A DNA stretch of 41,653 nt from an uncultured Collinsella sp. Its GTDB lineage: Bacteria > Actinomycetota > Coriobacteriia > Coriobacteriales > Coriobacteriaceae. The stretch is taken from the NCBI GenBank assembly GCA_934650975.1, contig CAKUFW010000012.1, positions 1 to 41,653 of the forward strand. Reading direction: 5' to 3'. Both the position numbers and the translations under genes were made by a program. Shown piece after piece: positions 7,404 to 15,400 of the stretch (position 1 is its first letter; each line of letters begins with the position of its first letter). Under the pieces are notes generated by a model. The model did not search any database. It was not told the origin of the DNA and saw only the letters and a list, made by a program, of their open reading frames with translations.

Positions 7404-8529
7404 ATGCAAACACGATTAGGTTATCTCGATGGATCGCCGGCTTTTCTGCCAGATCCGCGAGCAGACGGTTGCTGGCAATCTGGTCCTGGCGGCGTCCGGC
7501 CGCAAGCTCCAACACGTCCGAATCGGCCTCGGCGATACCGCGGGCGACAACCATGCCGCTCGGGTCGCACACGTCGAGCACGTCGCCCTCGGCAAACTCG
7601 CCATCGACCTGGCGAATACCCACCGCGAGTAGCGACGAACCGCGGCTGACCAGCGCCTTTGCAGCGCCATCATCGACCGTGACCGAACCGTGGGCCTTAT
7701 CGCCCAGCGCGATCCACAGCTTGCGGGGTGCGATGTCCAAGCGCTCCGCCGGCGGATCGAACAGGGTGCCCACACTCTCGCCACGGGCAAGGCGCACCAG
7801 TGCATCGGGCTCCTCGCCCGAGCAAATCACGCTCTGGATGCCCGCCGTCATCAAAATGCGGCTCGCGCGGATCTTGGTGATCATGCCGCCCGTTCCCACC
7901 GACGTCGACGAATCGCCCGCCGAGGCAATAATGCCGGCATCGATCTTATGCACGACCGGGACAAACTCGGCCGTCGGGTCCTCGTGCGGGTTCGCCGTAT
8001 AAAGGCCGTCGATGTCGGACAGCGTCACGCACAGGTCGGCCGAAACCAGGCAGCTCACGAGAGCTGCAAGCGTATCGTTGTCGCCGAACTTAATCTCGTC
8101 GACGGTAACGGTGTCGTTCTCGTTGACGACCGGCACCACTCCCAGCTCCACCAGGCGCAGCAAGGCATCGCGCGCGTGCAGGTAGGACGTGCGACGCGCC
8201 GTATCGTGGCGCGTAAGCAGCACGAGCGAGGTGAGCAGGTCGCGCGCATGGAACTCCTCGTCGTAGGCAGACGAGATGATGCACTGACCGGCCGAAGCGC
8301 AGGCCTGCAGGCTCGGCAGATCGCCGACCGGCTTACGGTCGAAGCCCAGCACGGGATAACCGCACGCAATAGCGCCGGAACTCACCACGACCAGGCGCCA
8401 GCCGAGCTTGCGCAGGGCCGCCGCCTGGTCGGCCAGGCCGCCGATAAAGGCACGATTGACCTTGCCGTCGGCACCCACCACCGTGGACGAGCCGATCTTT
8501 ACCACCATCGTTTTATAAGAAGTCGTCAT
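7402..8529 (-). CDS. proB: Glutamate 5-kinase
   Basis: A 375-residue amino-acid kinase with a C-terminal PUA domain (about residues 280-360), which phosphorylates the gamma-carboxylate of glutamate in the first step of proline synthesis. Visible motifs are VVKIGSS near the N-terminus, VVSSGAIACG, NENDTVTVDEIKFGDND in the substrate site and GTGGMITKI in the nucleotide site. The family is usually feedback-inhibited by proline. The start ATG at 8529 has no strong Shine-Dalgarno. The gene is separated from proA by an opposite-strand hydrolase, whose terminator overlaps the proB stop codon. Confidence 0.96.
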   Translation of the reverse strand: MTTSYKTMVVKIGSSTVVGADGKVNRAFIGGLADQAAALRKLGWRLVVVSSGAIACGYPVLGFDRKPVGDLPSLQACASAGQCIISSAYDEEFHARDLLTSLVLLTRHDTARRTSYLHARDALLRLVELGVVPVVNENDTVTVDEIKFGDNDTLAALVSCLVSADLCVTLSDIDGLYTANPHEDPTAEFVPVVHKIDAGIIASAGDSSTSVGTGGMITKIRASRILMTAGIQSVICSGEEPDALVRLARGESVGTLFDPPAERLDIAPRKLWIALGDKAHGSVTVDDGAAKALVSRGSSLLAVGIRQVDGEFAEGDVLDVCDPSGMVVARGIAEADSDVLELAAGRRQDQIASNRLLADLAEKPAIHRDNLIVFA

Positions 8530-8600
8530 ACGTCAAACCAATCGAATGTCGAGCGTTCGGGCGAGCGGGGGCAGCCGGGGCAGCCAGTGCGGGACGAACG

Positions 8601-8639
8601 AAAATGATCCGTTTTCCTCCGTCGCATGCGGATCATTTT
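8601..8639. repeat. AAAATGATCC hairpin overlapping the pncB stop
   Basis: This second copy of the 614-652 hairpin has 11-bp arms (AAAATGATCCG/CGGATCATTTT) and a loop with TTTTCCTCCGTC. The right arm encodes, on the minus strand, the last lysine codon (AAA) and the TGA stop of pncB, so the repeat has become part of the gene end. Confidence 0.8.
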
Positions 8640-10138
8640 GCCCAGGGGAAGGCGGACGCCGCGGCCATGTTCTTACGCACGAGCTCGTCGCGCACCTGGG
8701 CCAGGCCCTGCTCCATACCCACCACGTAGGTCTGCGGATACAGGAAACGCTTGTAGGCAGCATCCAGATGGTCGAGCGCCCAGGCGCAGCGGTCGCGCGC
8801 GTCCTCGATGCTCTCGCGCGGCGCCACGGCACTGCCGTCGCGCACGATCGGTACCAGCAGCTCACGATACTCAAGCTCGGAGACATTAGTCACCAGAGCG
8901 GCGTCGTTCACGGCCACAAGCGTGTTCCCGCGCGCGGCGCCCTCCCCCGCCAGATGGCCCTCGTCATAGATCATGTCGCAGACCGGGCCGCCAAAGCCGT
9001 CGTAATAGCGGCGCACGCGCTGCACGCCCGGAATCGTGCGCTTGTAGGGCTGCTCGGAAAGCTTCACCACCGGCGTCCACGGGTCCGTCTCACTCGCGCG
9101 GCGGGCCGAAAGCTTGTACACGCCGCCCAGCGCCGGCTGATCGTAGCAGGTCGCGAGTTTGGTGCCCACGCCAAAGCTGTCGATGGGCGCACCCTGGTCG
9201 AGCAGCGACTGAATCGTGTACTCGTCTAGATCGTTAGAGACCGAGATCCCCACATAGGGCAGACCCTCAGCATCAAAACGGCCGCGAACATACTTGGAGA
9301 GCTTCGCCAGATCGCCCGAGTCAATGCGGATGGCCGACAGGCGCTCGCCCGCCGCCTCCATCTCCTTGGCGACCGTAATGGCGTGCTCGCAGCCCTCTCG
9401 CACATCGTACGTGTCGATGAGCAGCGTGCAGTTCTTGGGGCTCGACTTGGCAAACGCACGGAAGGCCTCGAGCTCGGAATCGAAGCTCATCACCCAGCTG
9501 TGCGCATGCGTGCCAAAGACGGGAATGCCGTAGCGGCGCCCGGCAAGCACGTTGGACGTGGACGAGCAGCCCGCCACGTAGCTTGCGCGCGCAACGGCCA
9601 GGCCGCCATCGGGACCCTGGGCGCGGCGCAGGCCGAACTCGGCGACGGGGCGACCATCGGCCGCGAGCACCACGCGCGCCGTCTTGGTGGCGACGAGCGT
9701 CTGGAAGCCGACGATGTTGAGCAGCGCGGTCTCGAGCAGCTGGCACTCCAGCGCCGGGCCGGTGACGCGTACCATGGGCTCGCGCGGAAAGACGAGCTCG
9801 CCTTCGGGCACGGCATCGATGTTCACGTGCGCACGGAAGTTGCGCAGGTAATCGAGGAACTCGGGCTTGAACATCGCGCCACCGGCCGGGGCCTCAAGCG
9901 ACGCGAGGTAGTCGATATCCTCGGGCGTAAAGCGCAGGTTCTCGACCAGCTCGGGCAGCTCGGCAGTGCCGCACATGACGGCGTACGCGCTGCCAAAGGG
10001 GTGGTCACGGTAAAACGCAGTAAAACAACCCTGCTCATTGGCCTTACCGCTCTCCCACAGGCCCTGGGCCATAGTGAGCTCGTACAGATCGGTGAGCATT
10101 GCGATGTCGGTGGGATGCGAGATGTCGGTCAAAGCCAT
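8633..10138 (-). CDS. pncB: Nicotinate phosphoribosyltransferase
   Basis: A 501-residue enzyme that joins nicotinate and PRPP to give nicotinate mononucleotide, the entry step of NAD salvage from nicotinic acid. Family signatures are TDLYELTMAQG at 16-26, FGLRRAQGPDGG at 168-179, CSSTSNVLAG at 191-200 and GTHAHSW at 209-215, which includes the histidine region phosphorylated in this enzyme family. The IDSGDLAKLS phosphate-binding segment is also present. AAAGG lies upstream of the ATG. Its last codon and stop codon lie inside a dispersed hairpin repeat. Activity of the family is usually ATP-stimulated. Confidence 0.95.
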   Translation of the reverse strand: MALTDISHPTDIAMLTDLYELTMAQGLWESGKANEQGCFTAFYRDHPFGSAYAVMCGTAELPELVENLRFTPEDIDYLASLEAPAGGAMFKPEFLDYLRNFRAHVNIDAVPEGELVFPREPMVRVTGPALECQLLETALLNIVGFQTLVATKTARVVLAADGRPVAEFGLRRAQGPDGGLAVARASYVAGCSSTSNVLAGRRYGIPVFGTHAHSWVMSFDSELEAFRAFAKSSPKNCTLLIDTYDVREGCEHAITVAKEMEAAGERLSAIRIDSGDLAKLSKYVRGRFDAEGLPYVGISVSNDLDEYTIQSLLDQGAPIDSFGVGTKLATCYDQPALGGVYKLSARRASETDPWTPVVKLSEQPYKRTIPGVQRVRRYYDGFGGPVCDMIYDEGHLAGEGAARGNTLVAVNDAALVTNVSELEYRELLVPIVRDGSAVAPRESIEDARDRCAWALDHLDAAYKRFLYPQTYVVGMEQGLAQVRDELVRKNMAAASAFPWAK

Positions 10139-10220
10139 GGGGCGACCTTTCGGATGCGTTGTGCAGAGGTTGAGGGTTGGGCAAAGCGGGCGTGCGGGCG
10201 TGGCGCCCGGCGTAAATCGG

Positions 10221-10667
10221 CTAGCGCAGGCCCATGCTGGTCAGGATCGTGTAGCCCATAAAGACGACAAAGGCAATAAGGGCAAGGACGATGATGATCT
10301 TTTGAGCCGGGGCCATGCCCGGGATCTCGTTCTCGCCCGTAGGCTCCTTGGAGGTGACCATGCGCTGGGCAAAGGTCATCTCGTCGCGGCTCAGCTTGGG
10401 CTCGGCAGGCTTGGGGCGAGCGGCTTTTTTGGGCTGAGGCTTGGACGCAGCGGGCGCGGGCTTCGCAGCGGCGGGCTTGGGCGCAGGTGCGGGCGCGGGC
10501 TTCGCAGCGGCCTCCTCGGCCTTCGCGCGCTCGGCACGCAGGGCAGCAAGCTCCTCACGCTCGCGACGGGCCTCCTCCTGGGCCTCGCGACGGGCCTTCT
10601 CAGCGCGGAGCTCTTCCAACTCGGCGCGCTCCTCGGCAGACAGTGGTTGGGACTCAAGCTCGGCCAT
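10221..10667 (-). CDS. Ala/Pro/Lys-rich tail-anchored membrane protein
   Basis: A 148-residue protein of unknown function. Residues 10-50 are rich in Glu, Arg and Ala with a heptad-like pattern, probably a coiled coil. A low-complexity Ala-Pro-Lys linker follows to about residue 95. A single hydrophobic segment (IIIVLALIAFVVFMGYTIL) lies near the C-terminus with only a few residues after it. That layout suggests a cytoplasmic coiled coil anchored to the membrane by its tail. The ATG at 10667 follows AAAGGG. The open frame runs further back through a tRNA gene and is not credible there. It lies between pncB and tRNA-Ala on the same strand and may partly depend on read-through from the tRNA terminator. 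Confidence 0.7.
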   Translation of the reverse strand: MAELESQPLSAEERAELEELRAEKARREAQEEARREREELAALRAERAKAEEAAAKPAPAPAPKPAAAKPAPAASKPQPKKAARPKPAEPKLSRDEMTFAQRMVTSKEPTGENEIPGMAPAQKIIIVLALIAFVVFMGYTILTSMGLR

Positions 10668-10686
10668 GGTACAGCCCTTTCTTTTT

Positions 10687-10718
10687 AAAAAAAGCCGCCG
10701 ACACAATGTCAGCGGCTT
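10687..10718 (-). terminator. Intrinsic terminator of tRNA-Ala
   Basis: On the minus strand AAGCCGCTGACA pairs with TGTCGGCGGCTT around a short TTG loop and is followed by seven T. It lies 15 bases beyond the tRNA 3' end and upstream of the next gene's ribosome site. Confidence 0.85.
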
Positions 10719-10732
10719 ATCAAATCCAAGGG

Positions 10733-10805
10733 TGGAGACGAAGGGAGTCGAACCCTCGGCCTCTGCCATGCGACGGCAGCGCTCTCCCAACTGAGCTACG
10801 TCCCC
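10733..10805 (-). tRNA. tRNA-Ala (anticodon CGC)
   Basis: The 73 bases fold as a complete cloverleaf: acceptor GGGGACG/CGTCTCC, D arm GCTCAGTTGGGAGAGC, anticodon stem CTGCC/GGCAG with loop GTCGCAT, and T arm GAGGG-TTCGACT-CCCTT. The anticodon CGC reads the alanine codon GCG. The acceptor contains the G3-U70 wobble pair that identifies alanine tRNAs. The discriminator is A and the CCA end is not encoded. Confidence 0.95.
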
Positions 10806-10818
10806 AGGACAAGTTGAT

Positions 10819-10846
10819 ATTTTACCTACGGCACGCCAACTGTCAA
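10819..10846 (-). promoter_or_regulatory. Sigma-70-type promoter of tRNA-Ala
   Basis: Minus-strand TTGACA (10846-10841) and TAAAAT (10824-10819) are separated by 16 bases. The -10 box ends 13 bases before the mature tRNA 5' end. Confidence 0.8.
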
Positions 10847-10865
10847 CGCCCAATACCCAGTCTTT

Positions 10866-11000
10866 TTGGGACGGGGCCATTTTGACTACCATTTCTTGGG
10901 CTGGTTGTCTCTCACTGGCGTTACCTAGAATGTTTTTTCATCCCCGTCCCAGAAAAATCACTCTCAAAGTAGTCAAAAAAGCCCCGTCCCAAATTAGCTG
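10866..11000. repeat. GGGACGGGGC fold-back repeat overlapping a stop codon
   Basis: The arms at about 10866-10894 and 10966-10993 pair over some 28 bases with few mismatches (GGGACGGGGC, then TTTTGACTAC). An extra partial CCCCGTCCC copy lies inside at about 10941. The right end (CCCAAATTAGCT) is the same as the ends of the perfect element at 24171-24281, and its TTA is the stop codon of the radical SAM gene. Confidence 0.75.
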
Positions 11001-11938
11001 GTTTGGGCACTGGTGAGGACGCCGGTGGTGTCGAAGGCTGGGGTGAAGCTCTCGTCTACCGCTCCGCCCTCTTGCCAGAACATCGTCGTAAAGCCCAGGT
11101 CGTCGGCATGGTCGAGCACCTGCTCGTACCCCTCGCGCGTCACGGCGCGCGCCAGGTCGCCGCCTTGCTCGCGCATGAGCGCATTGGGCGTGTACTGGTT
11201 CATGACCGAAATCGGCACGTCGCCCACCGTCTGCCACACCAAGTCCAGCACGCGGCACGAATCGTCCGCATGCCCTGGCAGCACCAGATGGCGCACGATG
11301 ATACCGCGCTTCATGAGCCCGTCGCCGTCCACCAGCTCTCCCCCGCGGCGCTCAATCTCGCGTGCCATCTGCGCCAGGCCCGAAACGGCGACGCGCGGGT
11401 AGTCCTTAATATGAGAGAGCGACTGCGCAAGCCCCGCATCGGCATACTTAAAGTCGGTGAGCCACACGTCGACCAGATCACCCAGGGCCGCAACGGCACT
11501 CGCCCGCTCATAGCCACTCGTGTTGTAGACGATCGGAATGGCCAGCCCGCGCTCCCGTGCCGCGGCAATCGCAGCCGGCAGCAGATGCGCATAATGCGTC
11601 GCCGTCACCAAATTGATGTTATTGGCGCCCTGGTCCTGCAGCTCAAGCATAATCTCGACCAGGCGCTCGGGCGAGATCTCGAGACCGAAATTGCCCGTCG
11701 AGATCTCGTGGTTCTGACAGTAAACGCACTTGAGCGAACAGCCGCTAAAGAAGATCGTTCCCGAGCCGGCCTCGCCCGAGATGGGCGGCTCCTCCCACAT
11801 ATGGAGCGCCGCGCGAGCGACCTTGAGCGTATCGTCGGCGCCGCACACGCCACGCGCGCCCTCATCGCGTGCCGCACCGCAACGGCGCGGACACAAATGA
11901 CAGGCGGGCGAAAAAAGTTCGGTCAACGACGTCGACAT
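10994..11938 (-). CDS. Radical SAM protein, PflA-related (COG1313-like)
   Basis: A 314-residue protein with the radical SAM cluster motif CxxxCxxC at residues 67-74 (CSLKCVYC), preceded by FFSGC. Four more cysteines in the first 35 residues (C13, C16, C20, C32) suggest an extra metal or iron-sulfur site. It resembles the uncharacterised group related to pyruvate-formate-lyase activating enzyme (COG1313/PflX), so it may activate a glycyl-radical or other enzyme, but the target is unknown. The ATG at 11938 follows GGAG at nine bases. The open frame extends upstream with poor coding character. The stop codon is supplied by a dispersed repeat. Confidence 0.85.
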   Translation of the reverse strand: MSTSLTELFSPACHLCPRRCGAARDEGARGVCGADDTLKVARAALHMWEEPPISGEAGSGTIFFSGCSLKCVYCQNHEISTGNFGLEISPERLVEIMLELQDQGANNINLVTATHYAHLLPAAIAAARERGLAIPIVYNTSGYERASAVAALGDLVDVWLTDFKYADAGLAQSLSHIKDYPRVAVSGLAQMAREIERRGGELVDGDGLMKRGIIVRHLVLPGHADDSCRVLDLVWQTVGDVPISVMNQYTPNALMREQGGDLARAVTREGYEQVLDHADDLGFTTMFWQEGGAVDESFTPAFDTTGVLTSAQTS

Positions 11939-12053
11939 GAAACCATGCTCCAAAACAACGATTCGGCAGCTCAAACGTAAAGGCCCGGACCGCGCAGGCG
12001 GCTCCAAGCCCAAGGCGCCGTAATCGTCCGACACGATTTTTGTAATGTCAAGA

Positions 12054-12082
12054 CTGGAATCGACAAACCTCGGCTTTATGAT
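12054..12082 (+). promoter_or_regulatory. Promoter of the 6S RNA candidate
   Basis: TATGAT (12077-12082) differs from the -10 consensus at one base. A weak -35 (CTGGAA, 12054-12059) lies 17 bases upstream. The predicted start, near 12089, falls just before the closing stem of the RNA. Confidence 0.5.
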
Positions 12083-12088
12083 GTAGGT

Positions 12089-12256
12089 ATTCCGCCCCCC
12101 GCGGAGCAACTGGGTGAACCGTCGCGTTTATTTAGGGAGCCCACACAGTCGTACCTAGTACAGGTATCCTTCGTTGTTAAGGACGCTGGAACAGTCGATG
12201 AGGGCACCCACCTGTTTTAGGTGGGTTCATTTTCGTAACGTGGGGGGTGGTTTTCT
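12089..12256 (+). ncRNA. ssrS: 6S RNA candidate
   Basis: About 168 bases with the architecture of 6S RNA, the RNA-polymerase-binding regulator. A 12-bp closing stem forms between CCGCCCCCCGCG (12092-12103) and CGTGGGGGGTGG (12239-12250) with two G-U pairs, and TTTTCTTTT follows, so the stem also serves as terminator. On the 3' side of the central region sits a CCCACCT-GTTTT-AGGTGGG hairpin (about 12208-12226) preceded by GGCA, a block I associate with 6S sequences. The tip contains a TCCTT/AAGGA stem. A good -10 box precedes the start. No open frame is present. Identity rests on structure, length and this block, not on a covariance search. Confidence 0.68.
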
Positions 12257-12472
12257 TTTGCCAATTTTACTGAAAATCGCCGCCATAGATCCCGTTTGGA
12301 CGCCCAACGGCACTCGGCAGAACCCCCGCCAACATTACAATATCTGGTAAGCGCGTGATAATCGTACGGCGCAAACTCCCGCACCCCCTCGGTCGAGTAT
12401 CATAGGTCAGCTATGCCTTTGCCGCGTAGCACACTTTGACCCTTTCCTTCGACGCTTGGCGGTTTTCGATAC

Positions 12473-13672
12473 ATGGCTTCATCCACGAGCTTCATACCGT
12501 ACCTATGCGTGGCGGCCGCGGCCTTTATCACGACCTTCCTCACGGTGCCCCTGGTCAAGCGCCTGGCGATTAAGCTCGACGCTGTCGACTACCCCTCTAA
12601 GCGCCGCATCAACACCAAGCCCATCCCGCGCCTAGGCGGCACAGCGGTCTTTTTGGGCCTGGTCGTTGCGTGCATTGTGCAAATCATGGGCACCTGGTAC
12701 CTGGGCTGGCCGCCCGTTTTGGTGCCGCACCCGCGTCTGCACATCAGCTACCCCATGCTGGCACTCTCCTTTACCGTGATTTACGCGACCGGCGCCATCG
12801 ACGACATCTTCCAGCTCAAGCCCAAGCAAAAGCTTGCTGGCCAGGTACTCGCCGCGCTCATCGCCTGCATTGGCGGCCTGCGCATCGGCGTCATCGTCAA
12901 CCCGTTTGCCCCCGGCGAGATCATGCTCGGCTGGCTCGCCTACCCCATCACCGTGGTCTACTTGGTGGCGTTCACCAACATCATCAACCTCATCGACGGC
13001 CTCGACGGCCTGGCCACGGGCATTTGCGGCATCGCATCGTTCACCATGTTCTCGGTCGCCGTGCTCTCGGGCCGTATCGACGCCGCCGCGCTCTCCATCG
13101 CGCTCTTTGGCTCGTGCCTGGCCTTTCTGCGCTACAACTTCAACCCCGCCAGCATCTTCTTGGGCGACTCGGGATCGCTGCTGCTGGGCTTTGCGCTGGG
13201 CTCCATCTCGCTGCTCAACGTGAGCCGCACCGCCGCGCTCACCTCGCTCATCATCCCGCTCATCGTCGCCGGCGTGCCCATCATCGACACGTTCAGCGCC
13301 ATCGTGCGCCGCAAACGCGCCCACATTAGCATCGGCCAGGCCGACAAGGGCCACATCCACCACCGCCTGATCCAAGAGGGCTACAACCAAAGGCAGGCCG
13401 TGCTGCTCATCTACGCCTGGTGCATCATGCTTTCGGCCGGCGCCGCCGCGATCAACCAGGTCGAGGTACCCATGCGCGTACTCATTTTTACCGTGCTCGC
13501 CATTGGCTCGGCGGCCTTCGCCAAGCACCTACACCTGTTTGAGCCCGTGCTGCGCCACCACTACAACAAGCGCACGCACGAGGACGAGCTGGTGACCCCC
13601 GACGACCCCGCCTTTAAGCAGGAGGAGCAGGCAGCCGAGGAACGCAAGGAGGAGCGTCACCACAGGCGCTAG
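12473..13672 (+). CDS. WecA/TagO-type undecaprenyl-phosphate phosphosugar transferase
   Basis: A 399-residue integral membrane protein with about ten hydrophobic segments, of the MraY/WecA family that transfers a sugar-1-phosphate from a UDP-sugar to undecaprenyl phosphate. Diagnostic sites are the IPRLGG segment (51-56), D110-D111, NLIDGLDGL at 172-180, FLGDSG at 229-234 and HIHHRL at 294-299. The last motif marks the WecA/TagO branch rather than MraY. It probably starts a cell-wall or capsular glycan using GlcNAc-1-phosphate. The C-terminal 40 residues are charged and cytoplasmic. No strong ribosome site precedes the ATG. The gene is preceded by the 6S candidate and about 215 bases without a recognised feature. 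Confidence 0.92.
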   Translation: MASSTSFIPYLCVAAAAFITTFLTVPLVKRLAIKLDAVDYPSKRRINTKPIPRLGGTAVFLGLVVACIVQIMGTWYLGWPPVLVPHPRLHISYPMLALSFTVIYATGAIDDIFQLKPKQKLAGQVLAALIACIGGLRIGVIVNPFAPGEIMLGWLAYPITVVYLVAFTNIINLIDGLDGLATGICGIASFTMFSVAVLSGRIDAAALSIALFGSCLAFLRYNFNPASIFLGDSGSLLLGFALGSISLLNVSRTAALTSLIIPLIVAGVPIIDTFSAIVRRKRAHISIGQADKGHIHHRLIQEGYNQRQAVLLIYAWCIMLSAGAAAINQVEVPMRVLIFTVLAIGSAAFAKHLHLFEPVLRHHYNKRTHEDELVTPDDPAFKQEEQAAEERKEERHHRR

Positions 13673-13833
13673 GGTTTGCTGCCGAGGATGTGGCCCGTTA
13701 ACGCTGGCCGCATCGCGCCCGTGCCGCAACTGCCGCATGGCACTCGCCTTACCAGCCCCTCGCCCACTTACGCCCCACCCCTTTCAATAAACGCGCTATC
13801 ATCTTGACCAATTCGCATACGTTAGGAGCAATC

Positions 13834-14883
13834 ATGCCAAACGAGAACAGCTACGAAGTCGCGCTGCAGAAGAGCAACGCCATTCGCGAGGGCCTGGCCA
13901 AGACGCCCGAGAAGTTCACCATGCTCACCGGCGACCGTCCCACCGGCCGCCTGCACCTGGGTCACTACTTTGGCACCCTCAAGGGCCGTGTGGAACTGCA
14001 GAACATGGGCGCCAAGACCAACGTGCTCATCGCCGACTACCAGGTCATCACCGACCGCGACACCACCGAGCACATCCAGGACAACGTGTACAACATGGTC
14101 ATGGATTACCTCGCCTGCGGCATCGACCCCGACAAGACCATGATCTACGCGCACTCCGCCGTACCCGCGGCAAACCAGCTCATGCTGCCGTTCCTGTCGC
14201 TGGTGTCCGAGGCCGAGCTGGCACGCAACCCCACGGTCAAGGCCGAGATGGAGGCTTCGGGCCACGAGCTCACCGGCCTTCTGCTCACCTACCCGGTGCA
14301 CCAGGCCTGCGACATCCTGTTCTGCAAGGGCAACGTGGTGCCCGTCGGTCGCGACCAGCTGCCGCACATCGAGCTCACCCGCACCATCGCCCGCCGCTTT
14401 AACAACCGCTACGGCAGGGTGTTCCCCGAGGTCGACGCGTTGCTGTCCGAGACCCCGCTGCTGCCCGGCCTGGACGGTCGCAAGATGAGCAAGAGCTACG
14501 GCAACGCCATCAACATTTCGATGACCGCCGAGGAGACGGCCAAGCGCATCAAGAAGAGCCAGACCGACTCCGAGCGCATGATCACGTTTGATCCCGAGAA
14601 CCGCCCCGGCGTGTCCGGCCTGCTTTCGACGGCCGCCATTTGCACCGGCCGCTCCGAGGTCGAGATTGCCGAGGAGATCGGCATGGGCGGCTCCGGCCAG
14701 CTCAAGAAGTACGTGACCGAGGCCGTCAATGAGTACTTCGCCCCGATCCGCGAGCGTCGTCAGCGCTACGAGAACGACCTGGACTACGTGAAGGACGTGC
14801 TGCACGAGGGCAATCGTCGCGCCAACGAGATCGCCGAGCAGACCCTGGCCGAGGTTCAGGACGCCATGGGCATGGTGTACTAG
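13834..14883 (+). CDS. trpS: Tryptophanyl-tRNA synthetase
   Basis: A 349-residue class Ic aminoacyl-tRNA synthetase. The HIGH-equivalent is TGRLHLGHYFG (HLGH at residues 41-44) and KMSKS is intact at 217-221. The ATG at 13834 is taken because AGGAG lies seven bases upstream, although the frame continues ten codons further back. The gene stands alone, with an intrinsic terminator 26 bases downstream. A TATCAT hexamer at about 13796 may be part of its promoter, with no clear -35. No T-box leader is visible in the 160 bases upstream. Confidence 0.96.
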   Translation: MPNENSYEVALQKSNAIREGLAKTPEKFTMLTGDRPTGRLHLGHYFGTLKGRVELQNMGAKTNVLIADYQVITDRDTTEHIQDNVYNMVMDYLACGIDPDKTMIYAHSAVPAANQLMLPFLSLVSEAELARNPTVKAEMEASGHELTGLLLTYPVHQACDILFCKGNVVPVGRDQLPHIELTRTIARRFNNRYGRVFPEVDALLSETPLLPGLDGRKMSKSYGNAINISMTAEETAKRIKKSQTDSERMITFDPENRPGVSGLLSTAAICTGRSEVEIAEEIGMGGSGQLKKYVTEAVNEYFAPIRERRQRYENDLDYVKDVLHEGNRRANEIAEQTLAEVQDAMGMVY

Positions 14884-14908
14884 CCGAGAACAATAAACAG
14901 CAGTCAAA

Positions 14909-14956
14909 CAAAACCGCCGCGATGAGCACAATCCTCATTGCGGCGGTTTTGTTTTC
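14909..14956 (+). terminator. Intrinsic terminator of trpS
   Basis: CAAAACCGCCGC and GCGGCGGTTTTG pair, extended inward by ATGAG/CTCAT with one mismatch, and are followed by TTTTC. It is a strong rho-independent terminator. Confidence 0.9.
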
Positions 14957-15106
14957 TTCAGAGGTCGTTCGCCTAGGTATTCAGCCGCTCGGCAGAACCC
15001 CTAAGTCGCAAGCACCCTAAGACTATATTCTGTTAAGCAATGACGCCCTATTGTTTTAACATGCGGCAGCGTTTTAAAGCAGAGCCGACCGACCGGAAGG
15101 AGCCCC

Positions 15107-15400
15107 ATGAACTCAGTTGCGTTTTGTACATGCAACGACCGGAAATGCCCGTTTAACCCTGTCAACCACGACAAGGGCTGCACGCCTTGTATCGCCAAGA
15201 ATCTGCACGAGCACGAGATTCCAACGTGCCTGTTCAACGCGATTTCTCCCGATCGGCTTGAGGCCGATAAAGACGAGTGGTCGTGGCAAGCGTTCGCGCG
15301 GCATGTAGAGGCGTATCTGGGAAGCAACAGCCCAAGAATCCCCGCGGGCGAAGAGACGCCGCAGGGGCTTACAAAGATCGATTGCTGCAAGCGGGACTAA
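15107..15400 (+). CDS. DUF6485 family cysteine-rich mini-protein
   Basis: A 97-residue protein with a dense cysteine array in its first half: CTC, KCPF, GCTPCI and PTCLF. The spacing resembles DUF6485 proteins, small probable zinc- or iron-binding proteins of gut anaerobes with no assigned function. The second half (EWSWQAFARHVEAYLG) is helical, and a CC pair sits near the C-terminus. AAGGAG lies four bases before the ATG. The gene is isolated, about 225 bases from trpS, so it likely has its own promoter. The family call rests on the Cys pattern alone. Confidence 0.75.
   Translation: MNSVAFCTCNDRKCPFNPVNHDKGCTPCIAKNLHEHEIPTCLFNAISPDRLEADKDEWSWQAFARHVEAYLGSNSPRIPAGEETPQGLTKIDCCKRD

Noticed and set aside
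12101..12125. GGGTGAACCGTCGCG as a T-box antiterminator sequence
   Set aside because: It misses the UGGNACC order, and the surroundings fold as a closed 6S-like RNA rather than a T-box leader.
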